Assembly (NCBI GenBank): GCA_037954665.1
Contig: JBBMOL010000101.1
Location: 1,798,001 to 1,862,000 of the forward strand
Length of the DNA stretch: 64,000 nucleotides
Origin: Laguncularia racemosa
Lineage: Eukaryota; Streptophyta; Magnoliopsida; Myrtales; Combretaceae
Reading direction: 5' to 3'
A model generated the notes under the pieces. It was not told the DNA's origin and did not search any database. It saw only the letters and a list, made by a program, of their open reading frames with translations. The position numbers were made by a program, and so were the translations under genes. Shown piece after piece: positions 49,926 to 63,500 of the stretch; the stretch's first letter is position 1, and every line of letters starts with the position of its first letter.

Positions 49926-51120
49926 TTCCTAGTTTATCTCAATCAGCTTAGGTAGTTTCTTATTTTGTGGTCGTGTTCAAATAAAATGGGCCCTAGGGCC
50001 TTAGGTCAATTTAGGCATATAACACACCTCAATACTAAAGAGCCACTACCATTTCTTCCTTCTCTTTAACTTATTCCAAGTGACTCTCTTTACTATGCAT
50101 AAGAGGTTTCAATGTCTTCCCTAATAATTCCCTGTAAGTTGATTGATAGTAAGGAAATTAATAAATTCTATGATGGAATTCATCTTTGATGTATGAAAAT
50201 AGGAGTCTCAAGGATTTCTTAGAAGACACCTTAGAATCGATAAGTGAATTGTACATTTCTCACAAGTTTGTAACTTTCAATGAAAAATCTAATGCAAAGC
50301 TGTGATGTTATGGAAGGAATTATTAATGAAGCATATTGGATTGAAAAAACTATTAAGGGATTCACTAAATTCTAAGACTATTCTGGTTTGAGACGTTTTC
50401 CTTCTTTTTCTTGAATTAAACCTTATAAGAAAGTCTTAATCAATGATGGATTCAAATAAACCTTAGGATTGTGGATCTTTGATATTAATCTTACTATAAA
50501 AGAATGGGAAATTATGGAGTAATGATGGCTATGTATGAATTGGTTTCATGGCATAAAGGATTAAACAATTTAGAGATGGACATAGATTAATCCAATATTA
50601 TTGAAGAAGCCATGGAAAAGATGAAAAGAACTTATGTTTTGACTTACAAGACAACTTAAGAAGAAGTCCTATTGACCCCATAGGAGTTTAGGTTGATTAG
50701 CCTTTGGAAAAGAGAAAGTGACCAATCCTTAAGCCAAGCAATCGATTGACCCAATGCATCAATTGAATCATATGTTTTTAGGTTGATTGTGTATTATCTT
50801 TAAGTTGACTAGGTATTTGTAAAAGATCCTTTAAGAGATCTAATAGGTTTCTAATCAAGGAATACAAGTGGTAATTGGTAAATCAGGTATTAGAGCTAAG
50901 ATTTATAAATCTCAAATAGATTAGACATTGTTTTGTGTTATTTATTAAATATTAGGTGTTGATTATAATTTTAGCTTTACCAAGGTTTTAAGTGGATTAT
51001 AGGTATGCAACTGCTATCGTGTAACATGTGCACATGATAGGATGGTTATAAATGGACTAACAATTATTAAACTTTGCTATTGCATGTGTTATTTGTACTT
51101 TAATACATTAGTAGATGACA
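49926..51120. other. Non-coding DNA, nothing recognised
   Basis: AT-rich sequence with no open frame of note, no RNA gene, and no repeat ends that I can support. Confidence 0.5.
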
Positions 51121-51762
51121 AGGGTAGGCACAATTTGGTTTAGTACGGTTTATTCGTCTGAACCGAATTGAACTTAATATTACGGTTCGATTCGCAATTT
51201 TTTTGAACCTTTAAAAAATGGTTTAGTTTGTGATTCGAACCAAGAGTCCCAAAATATTTAGGAGAAATACTGAATGAGTTGACATTTTTCACAACCCGTA
51301 GAATGCATTGACACACTACACATCAGAAATAACTATTAAGTCATATTATGATTTAGTTAGTACTTTAGAAGTTAGATAACGTTTAAATTAACATGAGAAA
51401 TATACAAAAGAATAATTCCTCACTTATTATTAAAATCCACAAAATTTAAGTAGAATATTTGAAATAATTGGCACATTTTTATTTAAAAGTAAAAATATGA
51501 ATGTATCGATAAAAGAAATTCATATTATGTGAAGAAAGGCATTGTCATCAAATTTTCATAATTAGTATAGTGATTATCATAACATTTTTTTTTCTTTTTT
51601 ACTTCTCATGGTTCAATTCAATTTGTAATATTTCTTACTTAAAAGAAATAGTTTGGTTTGGTTTGCAATTTTTTCAAACCTAAAAATGCAATTCGAATAT
51701 ATTTTGTGATTTGGTTTGGTCAACTTTGATTCGCGATTTGGTTGGTTTTTTTGCCCAACTCT
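51121..51762. mobile_element. Putative non-autonomous hAT-like element
   Basis: Ends agggtaggca and tgcccaactct are imperfect inverted repeats. Flanks agatgaca and agtaaaca agree at 5 of 8 bases, compatible with an eroded 8-bp TSD. The interior is rich in 'tttggttc', 'gaaccga' and 'gtttggttt' motifs near both ends, as in the 17001-17595 element. No transposase. Confidence 0.42.
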
Positions 51763-54700
51763 AGTAAACAACTAGTAATGACTTAGTCATATTTAAGTGC
51801 TCATAGACAACAATTGAATGGCTTAGTTGTATTTAGGTTTTTGTAGACCACAAGTGCTTAATCGTATTTTATTTCAGCAAGTGACGGGCTTTAGTTTTAG
51901 TGATGGTAGTGAAAGTGGAACAAGAGTTAGTTTAAACTACAATTAGCAAGCTCTTGCGGATCTAAGTATAAAATTTAATTAGCAAGCTATTTGCTTAAAT
52001 GTACAGATAATAAATGAACTTGTTTGTCACATTGGTAATTTATAGGCTTATATTGTGTAGCATAGGTTTGTGCATATGAGTAATTATGTATTAGCTCACC
52101 CCACCCCTTGCCACTGCTTTTTTTTCAACATATCTCAAGCGACAACATTTATGATTATGAGTTGGGATTCAACCTTTATTTGAGAGATGGTGTAAAGGCT
52201 AGTTAGCATAGTATGTTTTTTCATGGTTTTGCTCATTGATTTTTAGAAGGTATCAGGTTTTATTATTAAAAGTGTTTACTAGACAAATATTAAATGTTTA
52301 GTTTGGTTATTTGATGTTAATCCTTTGAGAGATATTGTAGATTTATATAGAAGCTATTTTAGTGATATTTACTAGATGTTTGAGACACAGTGCATTTCTA
52401 CAAATGATAGAAATGTGTGGTAGAACCGTTATACCCTATTCTTAGGGCATGGCAACTTTGTATTGATATTCACAATTTCTATACTATAAAATTTATCATT
52501 TTGGCTTCTTGACCTATATTTGGCCATTGTATATTCAAAGATTGCTTTGCTCCAATTTTTCAACCAAGAATCAACTATCTGTAGTTGGTCTTAGACCGGT
52601 CCACATGATTATTAATCTTGATTCACAAATCACGGATCATTGTTTCATTGCGTAATTGTAGACAATCAGCAACATACTTTTATAACATTAGCCAAACTCA
52701 TAAGGATAATCCAATAAATTTAAGAGAAAGAAGAGGAATCTAATATTTTAGAAGAGGTTTTACTTATATAAATGCATTGTTCAAAGACTTAAAAAAAAAG
52801 TGCCTAGTTTTAACTTCCAACTTTTAACTAGTTGAATCACTATTATTAATGAACAATTTCTATTCAATTCATCATACAATAGATTTGCTGACACGATTTT
52901 GAACATTTTATCCTAAAGGATGATTAATCCATTGTTTATTTTATAGTATTATGTTTGCATATTAAATTAGGATTGTAGACGGGTTCAAATGCAAGCATAA
53001 TAAAATAGGCTAAGCCAATTATGATGTTTTATCCTAAAGGATAGTTAATCTTTTTTTTTTTTTTTTACTTCATAGTATTACATTTCATTTTGAGTAAAGT
53101 ATGTAAAGGGGTTATAATGCAAGCATACCAAAATAGCCTAAGCCCAAAAATAATTTGGGCCAATTATTTGTATAACAACTAAATATGATGATTTATCCTA
53201 AGGAATAACCATTTGATTATATACTTTGGGATGGCATAGAATTTTTTGGATTGATGGCTTTGGAACAAGGTGTATTAAATTGGTTCGTATGATCTCAACC
53301 TTTCTCGATAAGCTTATACACTTAGCATGTCTCTTTAAAGGCTATTAGGCTTGGACACACATTTTCTAGAAGCCTAAAGATAACTCTAAATAGAGTTGGT
53401 TAATCTCATTTGTTTATTATTGAGACAATTAAATGACAGTTATTGGTGCTAAACATTATAGATATAACCTAGCTCTTTACTTTTTGAGGATAGACAATCA
53501 ACAATCATGCTTCTTTAATGTCTTAGAGACTGGATTCAAGATCAAAAGATTAAAGTCTCTTGCATTCAAATTGCTCTTGCTCTAAAGATCAAGAATGACA
53601 AAGTGAAGTACTCAAGCTTCTTTTATTGCTGAGATTGTTTGTTCCTCTTCCTTAATGCCTCTCTATCTAATTCCACTTGAAGTTTCATCTCAAGTTGTAT
53701 CACTCATTTCTCATTATGCAAAGCCATGTTGCATAGACATGATACACATTTAACAAATTTGCCTTCATTTGGTGAAAAATATCATTGTTGCTATCATTAC
53801 TACAGCCTACGTTTGCCTCCATTAGATCTTTACTCAACCTTGCCTCAAAGGCCTGTATCGACACTCCCTTACTACTACTAATTCCATCTCCATTGTTACT
53901 ACACTATTACTACCTTCGATGCTACCACCAACACCTTTAATGTTATTGCCATCAAACCATTACCATGGTTCTCCTCTCTCTCTCTCTCTATATATATATC
54001 TTTAAAAAAAAAAAGTTTCATGGTTGTTGATTATGTAATAGTGATGATCACATGACGATTGTGGCAATGGTACAATGACCTTGGTGGTAGAATCAACTTA
54101 AGGGTAGAGTTTGGTGAAGGGTGGATGGTAGTAACAATGATGCTAGTAGTAGGCTAATGTCACTAGTGGTTTAGTAGTAGTGATGGTGTTGGTAATGATG
54201 TGGTAATATAGTGATGGTGGTGTAGGGTAGGCTAGCTTTATTCTATTTAAAAATTTTAAATTTGCACTTTACCTTAAATAAAATATCGGTCTTACTATTA
54301 GTCATTCACTTGTTAAGTTTTTCAAGTAAATTTATGAATAGCTCTTCTATTCTTATTGTATGAAGCAAATGGAAACGGTCCATAGTGTTTTACTCTAAGT
54401 CTTGGTAAAAATCTTAGAAAGTGATATAAATAATTAGTTGCCTTGAGTAGGTGCATTAACCAAATCTTTGACAACCATTTTAAGATCTTGCTATATTTTC
54501 TATAAATGAGTTGTGTGTCAAAAGAAATTTCTATAACATATGGTCAGGGCTGGTATCTATATTCTTTAAATGTTACTACTCATTTTCTTTTGGTTTGACA
54601 AGTTAAGACATGATGTCTAGCATTGAAGATTATTGATAATATATCCATCATGTATAAAGTTCATGACTTAAAAGTTCTAGTGGATTAACTAGTGATCATA

Positions 54701-55919
54701 AAGATATAATTCTTAAATCTTCTTCAAGTGGGGGCAATTTTTTTGGAGAATATTATTGATTCAAAATAATTATAGAAAAATTTTTGCAAGTGAAAGGATA
54801 TTTTACCTTCGAAAATATACTAAGCTACCTAGGAACTGAGGATAAAACTTGAAATATGTTGTGATGTCTCATCCAATTCTCTAATGTGAAATGAGAATTA
54901 TAGTCAAACCAAATTATTATAATGATAAAAGAAAAGTTTTTGATTCAAATGATAAGAACAACTAGAAAAAAACCAATAAAAGTACTTGGATACAAGGCAT
55001 GAAGCGTAATCCATAATAGTTTGCATTATTATATGCTAGCCTACGAAGGCTAGTAGTGCGGAAGCTGAGCTTTTGCTGTAAGGGATTATGTCCATTATGC
55101 AAAACAGAGTAGATTTAAAAAGAGTAAACAATCAAAATAGATATATTTTGAACTTAGTATATATTTTGCGTGGACAATATCATAATTGCTACTTGAATTA
55201 TGGATGAAAGGTTAATTTACTATCTAAAATTTAAATTTGTTAAATTTAGTATCCAATTCAAAATTTTCGCACCATCTCTATTATTTGCATTAAATATCAT
55301 GATACAATCGTCTATCTAGTTAAATCTTCTGGCTGTCATTAGTGCAATATGTATCCTATTAATTTAAAGAATGTTACTTTCACATTGTTTTACATATCTT
55401 AAACTTAGTAATTTAAAAACAAAAAAAAAATACAAAAACACCTACATAGCACCAAAATAATGTTCATCTGTTGTGTTTAACAGTTAGGGCAAACAGTATT
55501 AATGTGGTATTTTTTAAACTAGTAAGACATATATCATACTAATAATAACTGAAGAACAAATAAATAATTGTCATAAGTGTTAGCATGTGTTGTAATAATG
55601 ATATAAAAACTTTAAATTGAATACTTAAATTTAAAAATTTTAAGTATTGATGGTGACATTGTTTCATATTTTGCAGTACCTTCTTTACTTTCTTTTATTT
55701 TTTATTATTTATTTTGATAAAGGAGCGTTGTTGTCAAGCTATCCAATTTGATGTGAAGACACTTGCCTTAAGAACGAGCATGCCCATTTAAAAGAAATAG
55801 AAAAACGAAATATGGACCATCAATAAACCAGATAATAATGTCAAAAGCAAAAAAAGAAAAAACAAAGTGGGGGTTCGAAGGCGGAAACTAAATTTGGGTT
55901 GGAAAAAGGAGGAGACACG
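51763..55919. other. Gene-poor AT-rich DNA
   Basis: No gene recognised over about 4 kb. A CT then TA microsatellite lies at about 53975-54000, centred between trinucleotide-rich arms (53800-53960 and 54050-54240). Confidence 0.5.
53800..54240. repeat. Degenerate foldback-like, trinucleotide-rich segment
   Basis: The left arm is rich in 'actacta', 'accacca' and 'ccattgttactac'; the right arm carries the complements ('gtagtagt', 'gatggtggtg', 'ggtagtaacaatgatg'). Arms are imperfect and could form a loose hairpin around the microsatellite. Low-complexity origin is equally possible. Confidence 0.3.
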
Positions 55920-55924
55920 AAAAA
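55920..55924 (-). terminator. Pol III terminator of tRNA-Val
   Basis: Five A on the plus strand, hence five T on the tRNA strand, about 15 bases past the mature 3' end. Confidence 0.7.
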
Positions 55925-55938
55925 CATATTTCTTAAAT

Positions 55939-56011
55939 GGCGTCGCCCGGACTCGAACCGGAGACCTTCAGTGTGTTAGACTGACGTGATAACCAACTAC
56001 ACCACGACACC
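55939..56011 (-). tRNA. tRNA-Val (anticodon AAC)
   Basis: 73 bases, no intron. On the minus strand the acceptor stem ggtgtcg pairs with cgacgcc (one G-T wobble). The anticodon stem tcagt/actga encloses loop ctaacac with anticodon AAC, reading GTT valine codons. The T arm holds ggttcgagtcc, which is also box B. Box A (tggtgtagttgg) is present. CCA is not encoded, as normal for nuclear genes. Divergent from the ALY gene; its 5' side faces the ALY promoter. Confidence 0.95.
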
Positions 56012-56054
56012 AGTTGACAACGAATTTATTAAATATATTACTTTTCGTTTACTT

Positions 56055-56059
<5 letters not shown>

Positions 56060-56091
<32 letters not shown>

Positions 56092-56108
56092 ATATATATA
56101 TTTTTTTA
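56060..56108. repeat. CT/TA microsatellite upstream of ALY
   Basis: A long CT run (about 56060-56089), then TA repeats and a T run. It lies in the short spacer between tRNA-Val and ALY. CT tracts near plant transcription starts are common and may act as a core-promoter element. Confidence 0.75.
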
Positions 56109-56274
56109 CGTATTCACTGCCTTTTAAGCCCAACTCCTCCTTCAGCCTTTCCTTTCTCTCTTCCGTGGAAACCCTAATCGTTCTCTCCTTCTCTGTCCTT
56201 TTTCCTCTTCTTCCCTTCCTCTCGCTCTCTCTCTTTGATATTTTCTCTCCTATCTCTCTTAATATCCATAGAAC
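56090..56274 (+). promoter_or_regulatory. ALY promoter and 5' UTR
   Basis: A TA-rich stretch at about 56090-56100 may act as the TATA box. A GCCCA-type motif (aagccca, 56126-56132) and a telo-box (aaaccctaa, 56169-56177) follow. Both are frequent in promoters of constitutive plant genes for RNA processing and translation. The 5' UTR is strongly pyrimidine-rich up to the ATG at 56275. Confidence 0.55.
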
Positions 56275-59200
56275 ATGAGTAGTGCTTTAGATATGTCTCT
56301 TGATGATATCATCAAGAACAACAAAACCTCCAGATCCGGCAACTCCGCTACCTCCAGAGGCGGTCGTGGCCGTGGCGGTGGCTCCGGCCCTGGTCCTGCT
56401 CGTCGAACCGGAATCAACCGTGGTGTGACCCGAGCAGCTCCTTACACCACCGCGAAGGTCAGCTATCAGCTTCGATCTAACCCTAATCCCTAATTTTACT
56501 TTAAAATCTCCTTGAATCTATACGTTTCAGATCCGGATCGAGTGATTTTGCTCTATTAGAACTTCGATTTGTTCCTAAGTGCAGGAGAGAGAGAGAGAGG
56601 GAGAGTTTTGAAAGGATTATATATCCATATTAGGGTTTAGGATCGATTAATTGTGAAATCAAGGGAGTTTCGTGATTGTTTCGATTCAATTAGTCTCCTC
56701 CTATTCCAATAGTATTAAATACACCGAATTAGCAGTGATTCTGATACAGAGGAAGCGCGTGTGTTGTTGAATAGAATGGTTTGGCATGATTTGTGATCGA
56801 GCACGATTTAATAACAGTCCAAAGACGGGATTTTTAGCTGATTCTGAACATTGAGTAAATGTTATTGTTAAAATAGTGTTTTGGCAGCGGTGGCATTAGT
56901 TGGTAAATTAGAGTATTTTGGTTCAGTATGAGACTAAGCATCAGCTTATATGGGTTTAGGCACCAGAGACAACATGGCAACATGATATGTTTAGGGATCA
57001 GGGCATGGGCTTTCAGGCGCAAGCTGGTCGTGCTTCAGCTATAGAGACAGGAACGAAGTTGTACATATCAAATCTGGACTATGGAGTTTCAAACGAGGAC
57101 GTTAAGGTATTGGTTTCTTGACCTTTATACTTAAAAGAATGAAACTTTATTCAATGTACTTGTCCAAAAAAAAAAAAACTTTATTCAATGTTGTTGTTTG
57201 GGTATGTAACCCTTAATGTTTGTGGTTGCCATGTTAATTTTTTTGCTATAAATGTTAATTTGTTATGTGGTTTGTTTGAGACTGATTTGTAGCATGTATC
57301 CCGTAAACTTCAATTAATATGCTTAACTGATGTCTACTATGGACAACCATTTTGCCTGATTAACCTGGATTATTTTATTTGATCATGTTCTCTAGTGTTT
57401 TTAGTTATTTCCTCTTTAACCTTGTCCAGTGGCTTGTTTAATTAATAGTGAGTAGTGTGCTTTTTAAGAGTGTAGGTATGTGTTGGAATTAATAACTGTA
57501 AGATGGGCCATATATCTTGATGAATATAGCAAATGAGTAAGTGGACTCTATCTTTGGTTAGAGGAAACTTGATTAGAGATTAACAATGAACTCACAAATA
57601 AAGGTAATACAACCATGAAAATGATGTGCAACTCAAATTTCACCCCCCTTTAATCAGTTTGCAATTTGGCAGAACTATGTTTGCAATCGTATCCTTTTCA
57701 TAAAAACCACTAATGCCACAATGCATGCCTATACGACCATCTGTTTTGGTTGATTCAGTGCATCTCTTGACTTAATCAAATCTTTGTATATCATATGCCT
57801 GAGGTGGAGAATAATCTAAAGGTCTGCTTATTCACATTAATAATCTAAAGGTCTGCTTATTCTCATTGTTCCTGTCTTTTGGGCATTGGTTTAAAGGCTG
57901 AATAATAAGATACAGAAACCATGAAATTATAAGTTTTCAACAGCCTGTATCATGAAGTAAAATTCATAAGATGATCTATAAAGTATAACTTTTTACTGTC
58001 ATTTTTTTTGAGACCAGACAAATTTTTGTTCCCAATGGAAAAACTAACTTCCTACATTTTCTATCTTGAAAATAAGTAAATTCTTGCTTTCCAAACTTCT
58101 TCCATTCCGGTTACCATATTTACCATGAGTATTTTCTTTTTTGGGGTAAAGGAGGGTTATGGCTGTTGTATGACCAGCTACCTCTGGGTAAATAAACCAT
58201 CCTATAAGATCTATGCATTGGTTTAGTATAGTTTCCCCAAGAAGTCCCCTTAGTGGTACTTGAACCTAAAGACCTTGTGCAAATTGCTATGAGAGTCTTA
58301 GGCCATGATCACTGGCCCAATGGCTTGGGGTTTTCCGTGATTATTTTCTATTCTGCTGTCATTCTTAATTTATCATTATATTTCATTTGCCAGTGCAAGA
58401 TACAAATAAGACAGTCTATCTAAACACCATGTTTGAGACTGGAACACTTTAGATATAGATCAGATGTTTTCCTAAACATCTGATGTTGTCTAGAGAAGAT
58501 ATATACTGGATAAGGGGATACAAGGAAAACATAAGTTGACCTTGGACTGTAATAGGGGAGAAATATTAAGAAACAGCGATGTTCATCTTAGTCACTGGCA
58601 TAAAGTGGGCTCTCATTGGTAACATGGCATAAGGGAAGGCCACTGGATGAAATTTTGAACTCCACCATGACACACTCTATAATTGCCAGCAGTGCAGGAT
58701 CTGTTATCAAACTGTAGGTATTTTGAAACTTTAATGATATTAGTTTATAAATGTATTATTTTCTTGTGATGTATTTTTCAATTTCATTGCTTGTCTTTGC
58801 ATGGCTTTGCTAGATTGTTATTCATGTGATTGGAAGCATCTCTCTTTCATGCAATTACCTTTTCTTGTTTGTTGCTTGGAACCTGGTTTACATTCAATCC
58901 TTAGTGTTATAATTTGTTTCTTTGATAAAGAGAGATCGCCAAAATTATGCAATTTTAATAGCAGCCAGTAATAAATTCCAGATATGCCTGGCTTTAGCAA
59001 AACTCTTATGCATCGGACATGATCAACACACTTCCATTTTTTGCTATTTCACATCTGATTTATGTAATACATATTTCTGGTTTTTGGGGTGGTTTTTTCC
59101 AATTCTTTTGATGATAAAATTTCTGTTTTATGCAAGATTATTTCCGAATTTGTGAACTTACTATTGTCTTTACAATCTTTGAAGTCTTGGGAATTACTTA

Positions 59201-60555
59201 ATCAACTGTTTGTTTCTTGTAATATTGTGATCAGGAATTGTTTTCTGAAGTTGGTGACTTGAAACGCTATGCGATACATTATGATAGGAGTGGGAGATCA
59301 AAGGTATCTCAATCGAGCTCAGCTTAAAGTGGTCCTTTCACTGAATATTCTTTTCATGCTGTATTTAGAGAACAATTACTCTTTTTCTCAGGGAACAGCA
59401 GAGGTCGTCTTCTCACGACGAACGGATGCTTTGGCAGCTGTCAAGAGATACAATAACGTGCAGCTTGATAGAAAGCCTATGAAAATAGAGATTGTGGGAA
59501 CAAACCTAGTGACTCCTGCTGCACCTTCTGCAGCAAATGGTTCTTTTGGAGATGCTAATGGAGTTCCAAGAGGGTATGTGCAGCACCTATTGCTTCTGAG
59601 GCATACTGTTTAACAACTTTTTTATTTATGAAGTCCGTTATTTACTCTCTCAACAAAGAAAATTCTTAACTTACCAAAAAATTGACTTGCTTGACTGGGC
59701 TATATTTCCATTTTTTTTAAATAACTATCGTATATTTCCATTTTTAAGTTTTCTTCTTATTTTTATTGAAACAAGGAAGATTAAACATTTAATTATAATT
59801 TCTTGGTAATGGTCAACTATAAATTATTGATCTTCCTCTCTAGCTCAACTTTGTTAAAACTTTAATTGCTCCAGTAGAACAATGTTTCTCTTGTGTGATA
59901 TTTTGTAGGTTGGGCATTTCATTTTGCATGTTTCACATTTAAAATGTGTTATGCTCTTATAGTATTATTAAAATTGAGCCTTTCTCAATGCAAAGATTGG
60001 ACCCCCTTATTGCGTTTTCATGGCCTTTACACTCTTTTCATTGTTGTCTCCTTTTGTAAAGTATAGACCATGTTTACATAAGTCATATAGATGATTTGGG
60101 GATTATTATTGGATTTAAATTTAGTATTCATGTGTGTTTTGATACGAGGATTGTTGTCTATCTGTATAATATACTTACTCAAATTTGTTTTATTTTTGTA
60201 TTACTTGTCACTCTGGTAGAATGTTTTCATTGCACCAAATGGTTGAGAGGGGTGGTGTTGTGAGCATGATGTCCATAAGTGGACCACAAGATATGCACAA
60301 TTAGAGATTAGAGTAACCAGATATGATTGCAATTTTATAATATCAGTGTTCTGATATGATGCTGATGATGTATTTGTCAGAGGACCAGGTAGGGGTGGTG
60401 CCTTTGGACGCTCACGTGGTGCTGGTGTGGGTGGTCGCCGATTTGGACGGGGTCGTGGAGGAGGAAGAGGTAGAGGACGTGGGGAAAAATTATCTGCAGA
60501 AGATCTTGATGCTGATTTGGAGAAGTATCATTCTGCAGCAATGGAGACAAATTGA
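56275..60555 (+). CDS. ALY: ALY/REF mRNA-export adaptor (THO complex subunit 4), five exons
   Basis: Nuclear RNA-binding adaptor of the TREX complex that couples splicing to mRNA export via UAP56-type helicase. Exons 56275-56457, 56960-57106, 59235-59303, 59392-59573 and 60381-60555, all introns GT...AG, joining without stops into 251 residues (family members are about 240-300). N-terminal UAP56-binding motif (LDMSLDDIIKNNK), RG-rich stretch (about 29-50), RRM (about 93-170) with RNP2 LYISNL (95-100) and RNP1 KGTAEVVF (133-140), second RGG-rich region (about 197-228) and C-terminal motif SAEDLDADLEKYH. Length and features fit the ALY1/ALY2 group. Intron 2 is long (2,128 bases) and could hold regulatory or alternative exons. 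Intact by every check I can make. Confidence 0.95.
57810..57867 (+). repeat. 29-bp tandem duplication in ALY intron 2
   Basis: The unit starting aataatctaaaggtctgc occurs twice in direct succession (57810-57838 and 57839-57867), one base different. Recent and confined to the intron. Confidence 0.75.
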
Positions 60556-63500
60556 TAGGCTTCTTTTTTGTTTGGAGAATCTTTTACCTCTTTAGTGATC
60601 ATGGCTTGTTTTGATGGAACCACCTGCTTATTCCATGACAAGGAAATACTTGAGAGATTGTTAAACCTTTAAGCTGTGGAGTTTGGGCATCTATAGGGGG
60701 TGTTCCTTGACTTGTAAGTTATGGGGTTTATGGGTGCATTTTAATATGTAATATGAACTCAATTCCTTTCGTTCTATCTTTATTTTTCTTCATATTTAGC
60801 AAATCTGGGTATGTACAAGCGGTTGTGTTTCTCTTCTCCATATGAAAAAGAGGGTTGCTATGAAGGCAAGATGTGAACTTATTGGCACCAATGCGGACAA
60901 CCTGCAGCTATGTTGCTTCAGTTTCTGCAGGGGGACCGTAATATGAGGTAGAGTCTCCATCTCCTCTTTTCTGAATGTTCTCTTACCATGCAATATTGAT
61001 GTTTTTTCCAGTTCAAGTGATGTAGTTCTGCATATGAAAAAGATGGTTTTCTCATGTCCTGCCTTGGTTCATCTCATCTGTACTGTGAAAGCTTTCAGAG
61101 TCACTTTGACTCTTTGACTGGTGTTAATCTGGAGTAGATGGGGTAGAAACTCTTGGATCAGGGAGAATGTCTTGATGTTGCATGTCTGAGATGCTTTCAG
61201 TGGCTTAGTATTCACACATAACTACAATATGGTAATTCAGGAAATAAAACTTCTTTTCTCATGGTCTCGATCTGTGGATAGTGTTGAAGAGAGCAATGCC
61301 TGATTCCATTCGATTCTCTCAAGTAATTTTATTCTGAGGCTCCACCAATTTTCAACGCAGCTGCGTTCTGTCTACTTAATGTGGTGTTGCTGAGTGCATG
61401 GCCGTTAACTGCTTGCCTTACTTTCTGTGCCGCCGATCTCATAATGTTAGTACAGCCTAACTTCGTTTCATTGGTTGTTGAAGGGTCCTGAAGGTGCTAG
61501 TTATTTGTTCATGCGTTATTTTGCCTGTGTCACTGGAAGCCTGTAACCTTGGGCATGCATGGTCGAACGGGTGAGGTTATGCATGATGATGATTTGATGT
61601 GTCAACTTCAGTCACTTGGAGGTTGTGTTATAAAATGATTGGCTTGTGAGGCATTCCAAATCACTGGCACGACTTTCTTTGGCTTGAGTACATCCCCAGT
61701 GAGCGCCAATCTTGGAAATAGAGAGTTAAAATTTGAATTGAATGGCCTGGCATATAGGCTTTTGTCCCTAGGAAAAATTTTGTATTCCTCCAGTGCTTGC
61801 AGATAGGAAGTATCTAATCTCCAAATAAATTATGAAGCATCTAACGTTTGTGATCATGAAAAGTCAGCCCTGCTCTAGTGCAATGCGTACGATCCTATGT
61901 CTGTAACGCCTTGTAACATTCGATTGAAGATCTGCTGGCGTCTGGCAACGTTCTTTATACCTTAACAGCACAGGGTATTACTGTGAAGAGGGATTATGAT
62001 ACGATATATGTGCGTGTAAGGAACCCGGTAGTTTGCTTTTTTTTTTTTTGTTAATCTGGGATGGGGGTGGTGGGGTGGAGGAAGGGTTAAAAGCGTGCCC
62101 TACATAGCTAAGAAAAGCTGTGATGGATGTTGGTAACTGAAGTTTTGAAAATGTCTTACTTGCCCACAAAAGAACAAAAAAAAAAAAAAGGAACTCTGCC
62201 TTTTAAGAGTTTTCGTAGACCTTGAAGCGTTGCAATTAAAATTCTGTGCCTTGAGTCAAGTATAGATTTTGTATGTCATGGTCGGTACACGTTTATTCTA
62301 TCTTTTCAGAAAGTCGCATACTGGGAGGAGTTCTAACAATCATTTTGGAGATTGGTCGGATTCGAGTTCTATTGTTGAAGTGCTCACCGTCGAAATTGCC
62401 TTTGAACGTTCAGTCAAGCATAATTGATCTAGATGGGCAACACTTCCAAAAGTCTAGGTGGTTTGTCTTAACAGACTAGTCAGATGACGATAAGAAATTT
62501 AGCTTCGTCACCCCGTCATCCTTACGCAACAAGGTCAAACCTTTTTTTTTATCAATTTCCTGTTGATACTATCTGGATTCAGGCATTTAGATGTCCAATA
62601 TCTTGTAAGTTGATGACCTTGAGTTTATAGATTCTGTTGCTTATATTTTGCTATGTCATTAAACTTTCAGTGACATCGTTACAACATGCTACCAGAGCTA
62701 TTTGTGGAAGCAGAAATGATTAGCAATTATGCAAAATACAGTGAAAACAAATTAAAAAATTTGAAGGCCACCTTATTTGACTAGAAAGCAGTACAAAAGA
62801 TGTTACATATTCATAGTTAGGGGGGAAATCCTACTATAGGTCGAGTCCATTGATAGTTTATCCATAAACCTGCTGATATGTAGTGAGTGTATCAACATTT
62901 GTGCTTAGTATTTTACTATGTGTTGATTATTCATTCTATGTCATATAATTTGTAGTTATATCCATATAGATTAGGTCCACACGAGTACTTTTGGTCCAAA
63001 AGAGGAATAGTATGACATCCAACATATGAATTATAGGACCAATTAGACATTATCATGGTTCTAAACCACTTGGAACTTTGTGGCCAATTCATCGGAATTA
63101 GTTTTGAACTCGTGATCTTTTTGTTTTTTTTTTATTAAATTTTTAAATTTTGTATTTTTTCTTTTGTTTTTTAATTCTTTCTCTCTCTTTTTTTTTTTTT
63201 CAGTTTTCCTTAATTCTTTCTTCAATATGATTTGTTATCCTAAAATGTGCGATCAACAAATTAAATTATTATACTAATTACTAATAACTAGTTTTTCAAA
63301 AAATATTAAAATTTAGATATTCGTAGTTATATTGACAACTTTTTTTTTATAATTATCTTTTTTTTTTCTTTTTTATGGTTCGAAACCGTTGGTTTTAATG
63401 GAATCACGGATAGACCTACCATGGAACCAACAATTTCTATATGGGTCAAGATTCATTACTTTGGTTCATAGTTTCAGATTGAAACCACCATGCTGGTTCC

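Noticed and set aside
59269..59613. 114-codon single frame in the ALY gene
   Set aside because: It runs through intron 3; the spliced exons 3 and 4 explain the coding signal.
62273..62479. 68-codon frame downstream of ALY
   Set aside because: No domain, no splice partners, composition like the flanking non-coding DNA.
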